NCBI GenBank assembly: GCA_017651785.1
Contig: JAGCCD010000230.1
Location: forward strand, 1-6,728
Direction of reading: 5' to 3'
DNA length: 6,728 bases
DNA from: Bacteroidales bacterium
GTDB taxonomy: Bacteria > Bacteroidota > Bacteroidia > Bacteroidales > UBA932
Part shown: piece by piece, positions 5,878 to 6,728 of the stretch
Layout: every line of letters begins with the position of its first letter
Numbering within the stretch: the first letter of the stretch is position 1
The notes under the pieces: generated by a model
The model's database searches: none
Seen by the model: the letters and a program-made list of their open reading frames with translations, nothing else
What the model was told of the DNA's origin: nothing
Translations under genes and position numbers: made by a program

Positions 5878-6728
5878 ATGTCACACGAGCATCATCATCA
5901 TGAGCACGAGCACGAAGGCGGCACACGGGAAGGAATCATCCGCATTGCCGTATCGGCCGTCCTTCTCATCGCCGCTATAATAATAGAAAAAACGCTTCCC
6001 CTAAAGACATGGCAGCTTCTGCTTGTCTTCCTTGTCCCTTATCTGGTTGCCGGATGGGACACCCTTAAAGAGGCCATAGAAGGCCTTGCCCACGGCGAAG
6101 CGCTGGACGAGCATTTCCTTATGACGGTCGCAACTGCCGGAGCGCTGGGAATAGGTTTCCTTCCCGGAGCCGGGCCGCAGTTTGCGGAGGCGGTGTTCGT
6201 AATGCTGTTCTATCAGGTCGGCGAACTGTTCGAGGGCATTGCAGAAGGCAACAGCCGCCGGAGCATATCGCACCTTCTGTCCATAAGGCCAGATACCGCA
6301 AATCTGCTCAAGGGCGGAGAAGTGAGCACCGTATCTCCGGATACATTGGCCGTGGGCGACATCATCGTAATCCGCCCGGGAGAGAAAGTTCCCGTTGACG
6401 GAGTGGTGACGGAAGGCTCGTCATCCCTTGATACCAAGGCGCTTACGGGCGAGAGCCTGCCCCGCGGCATAGACGCCTCAGACGAAATCCGCTCGGGCTG
6501 CATAAACCTTTCCGGCGTGCTGAAGGTGCGCGTTACCAAGCCCTTCGGCGAGTCCACCGCAAGCAAGATCCTTGAGCTGGTGGAGCACGCCGCAGAGAAC
6601 AAATCCCGAAGCGAAAACTTCATCGCACGCTTCGCCCGCGTGTATACGCCCATAGTGGTAGTCGCTGCTGTGCTGCTAGCGGTTGTGCCCACTCTGCTCG
6701 TCGGCCAGTTCTCTACCTGGCTCTACAG
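5878..6728 (+). CDS. Heavy-metal translocating P1B-type ATPase (ZntA/CadA-like), 3' end cut off by window edge
   Basis: The first 283 codons of a P-type ATPase that exports soft metal ions, probably Zn2+/Cd2+, across the inner membrane. The N-terminus has no HMA (CxxC) domain. Instead it is a His/Glu-rich tail (MSHEHHHHEHEHEGG), a likely metal-binding element that favours zinc-type transport over copper. Four membrane segments follow (about 20-37, 43-60, 82-97, 103-118) with the P1B hallmark LDEHFLM (76-82) and then YQVGELFEG. The actuator domain (about 119-250) contains RPGEKVPVDG (166-175) and the dephosphorylation motif TGES (190-193). A fifth helix starts near 255. The CPC metal site, phosphorylation motif DKTGT and nucleotide domain lie beyond the window, so substrate is inferred. 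The ATG at 5878 is the first in frame after the promoter and begins the His-rich tail. The gene diverges from yraN. Confidence 0.92.
   Translation, partial: MSHEHHHHEHEHEGGTREGIIRIAVSAVLLIAAIIIEKTLPLKTWQLLLVFLVPYLVAGWDTLKEAIEGLAHGEALDEHFLMTVATAGALGIGFLPGAGPQFAEAVFVMLFYQVGELFEGIAEGNSRRSISHLLSIRPDTANLLKGGEVSTVSPDTLAVGDIIVIRPGEKVPVDGVVTEGSSSLDTKALTGESLPRGIDASDEIRSGCINLSGVLKVRVTKPFGESTASKILELVEHAAENKSRSENFIARFARVYTPIVVVAAVLLAVVPTLLVGQFSTWLY

Noticed and set aside
1..6728. Mobile element, CRISPR array, tRNA or rRNA gene, or defence island
   Set aside because: I saw no transposase, integrase, regular direct repeats, RNA gene signature or defence-gene cluster. RmuC and YraN are widespread core proteins and do not by themselves indicate a defence system.

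Overview
The window looks like core chromosome of a GC-rich member of the Bacteroidetes, most likely Bacteroidales. Three things point there. Every divergent intergenic gap carries opposed matches to the Bacteroidetes sigma factor -7 box (TAnnTTTG), mostly with a TTTG-like -33 box about 20 nt away. Recognisable Shine-Dalgarno sequences are mostly absent. The gene families (type II thymidine kinase, RmuC, DUF389, a YiiX-like lipoprotein, a His-tagged zinc-type ATPase) are familiar in that group. Genus cannot be fixed by eye. ATA is used for about half of the isoleucines despite the GC richness.

Layout, left to right. (1) Minus strand: rsmI (654-1406), followed by a membrane-anchored helix-hairpin-helix (HhH) protein that starts inside the end of rsmI and runs off the left edge. 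(2) Plus strand: tdk (1449-2024), divergent from rsmI across a 42-nt gap. (3) Minus strand: a YiiX-like NlpC/P60 lipoprotein gene (3319-3975), then rmuC (2021-3322), joined by an ATGA start/stop overlap. The rmuC stop codon overlaps the tdk stop codon in a shared CTAG. (4) Plus strand: a DUF389 membrane protein (4031-5377), divergent from the lipoprotein gene. (5) Minus strand: yraN (5379-5759), tail to tail with DUF389 and one base apart. (6) Plus strand: the first 283 codons of a P1B-type metal ATPase (5878 to the right edge).

The genes are mainly housekeeping: rRNA methylation, thymidine salvage, two nuclease-fold proteins linked to DNA processing (RmuC, YraN), envelope proteins and metal export. 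The packing is very tight. Convergent genes share or nearly share stop codons with no visible terminator, and divergent genes have interlocked promoters, two of which predict nearly leaderless mRNAs.

I found no mobile element, CRISPR array, tRNA, rRNA or obvious novel system. The points most worth a second look are the promoter architecture, a 13-bp palindrome in front of the ATPase, and the coupled lipoprotein-rmuC pair. No stretch over 300 bases lacks a gene.
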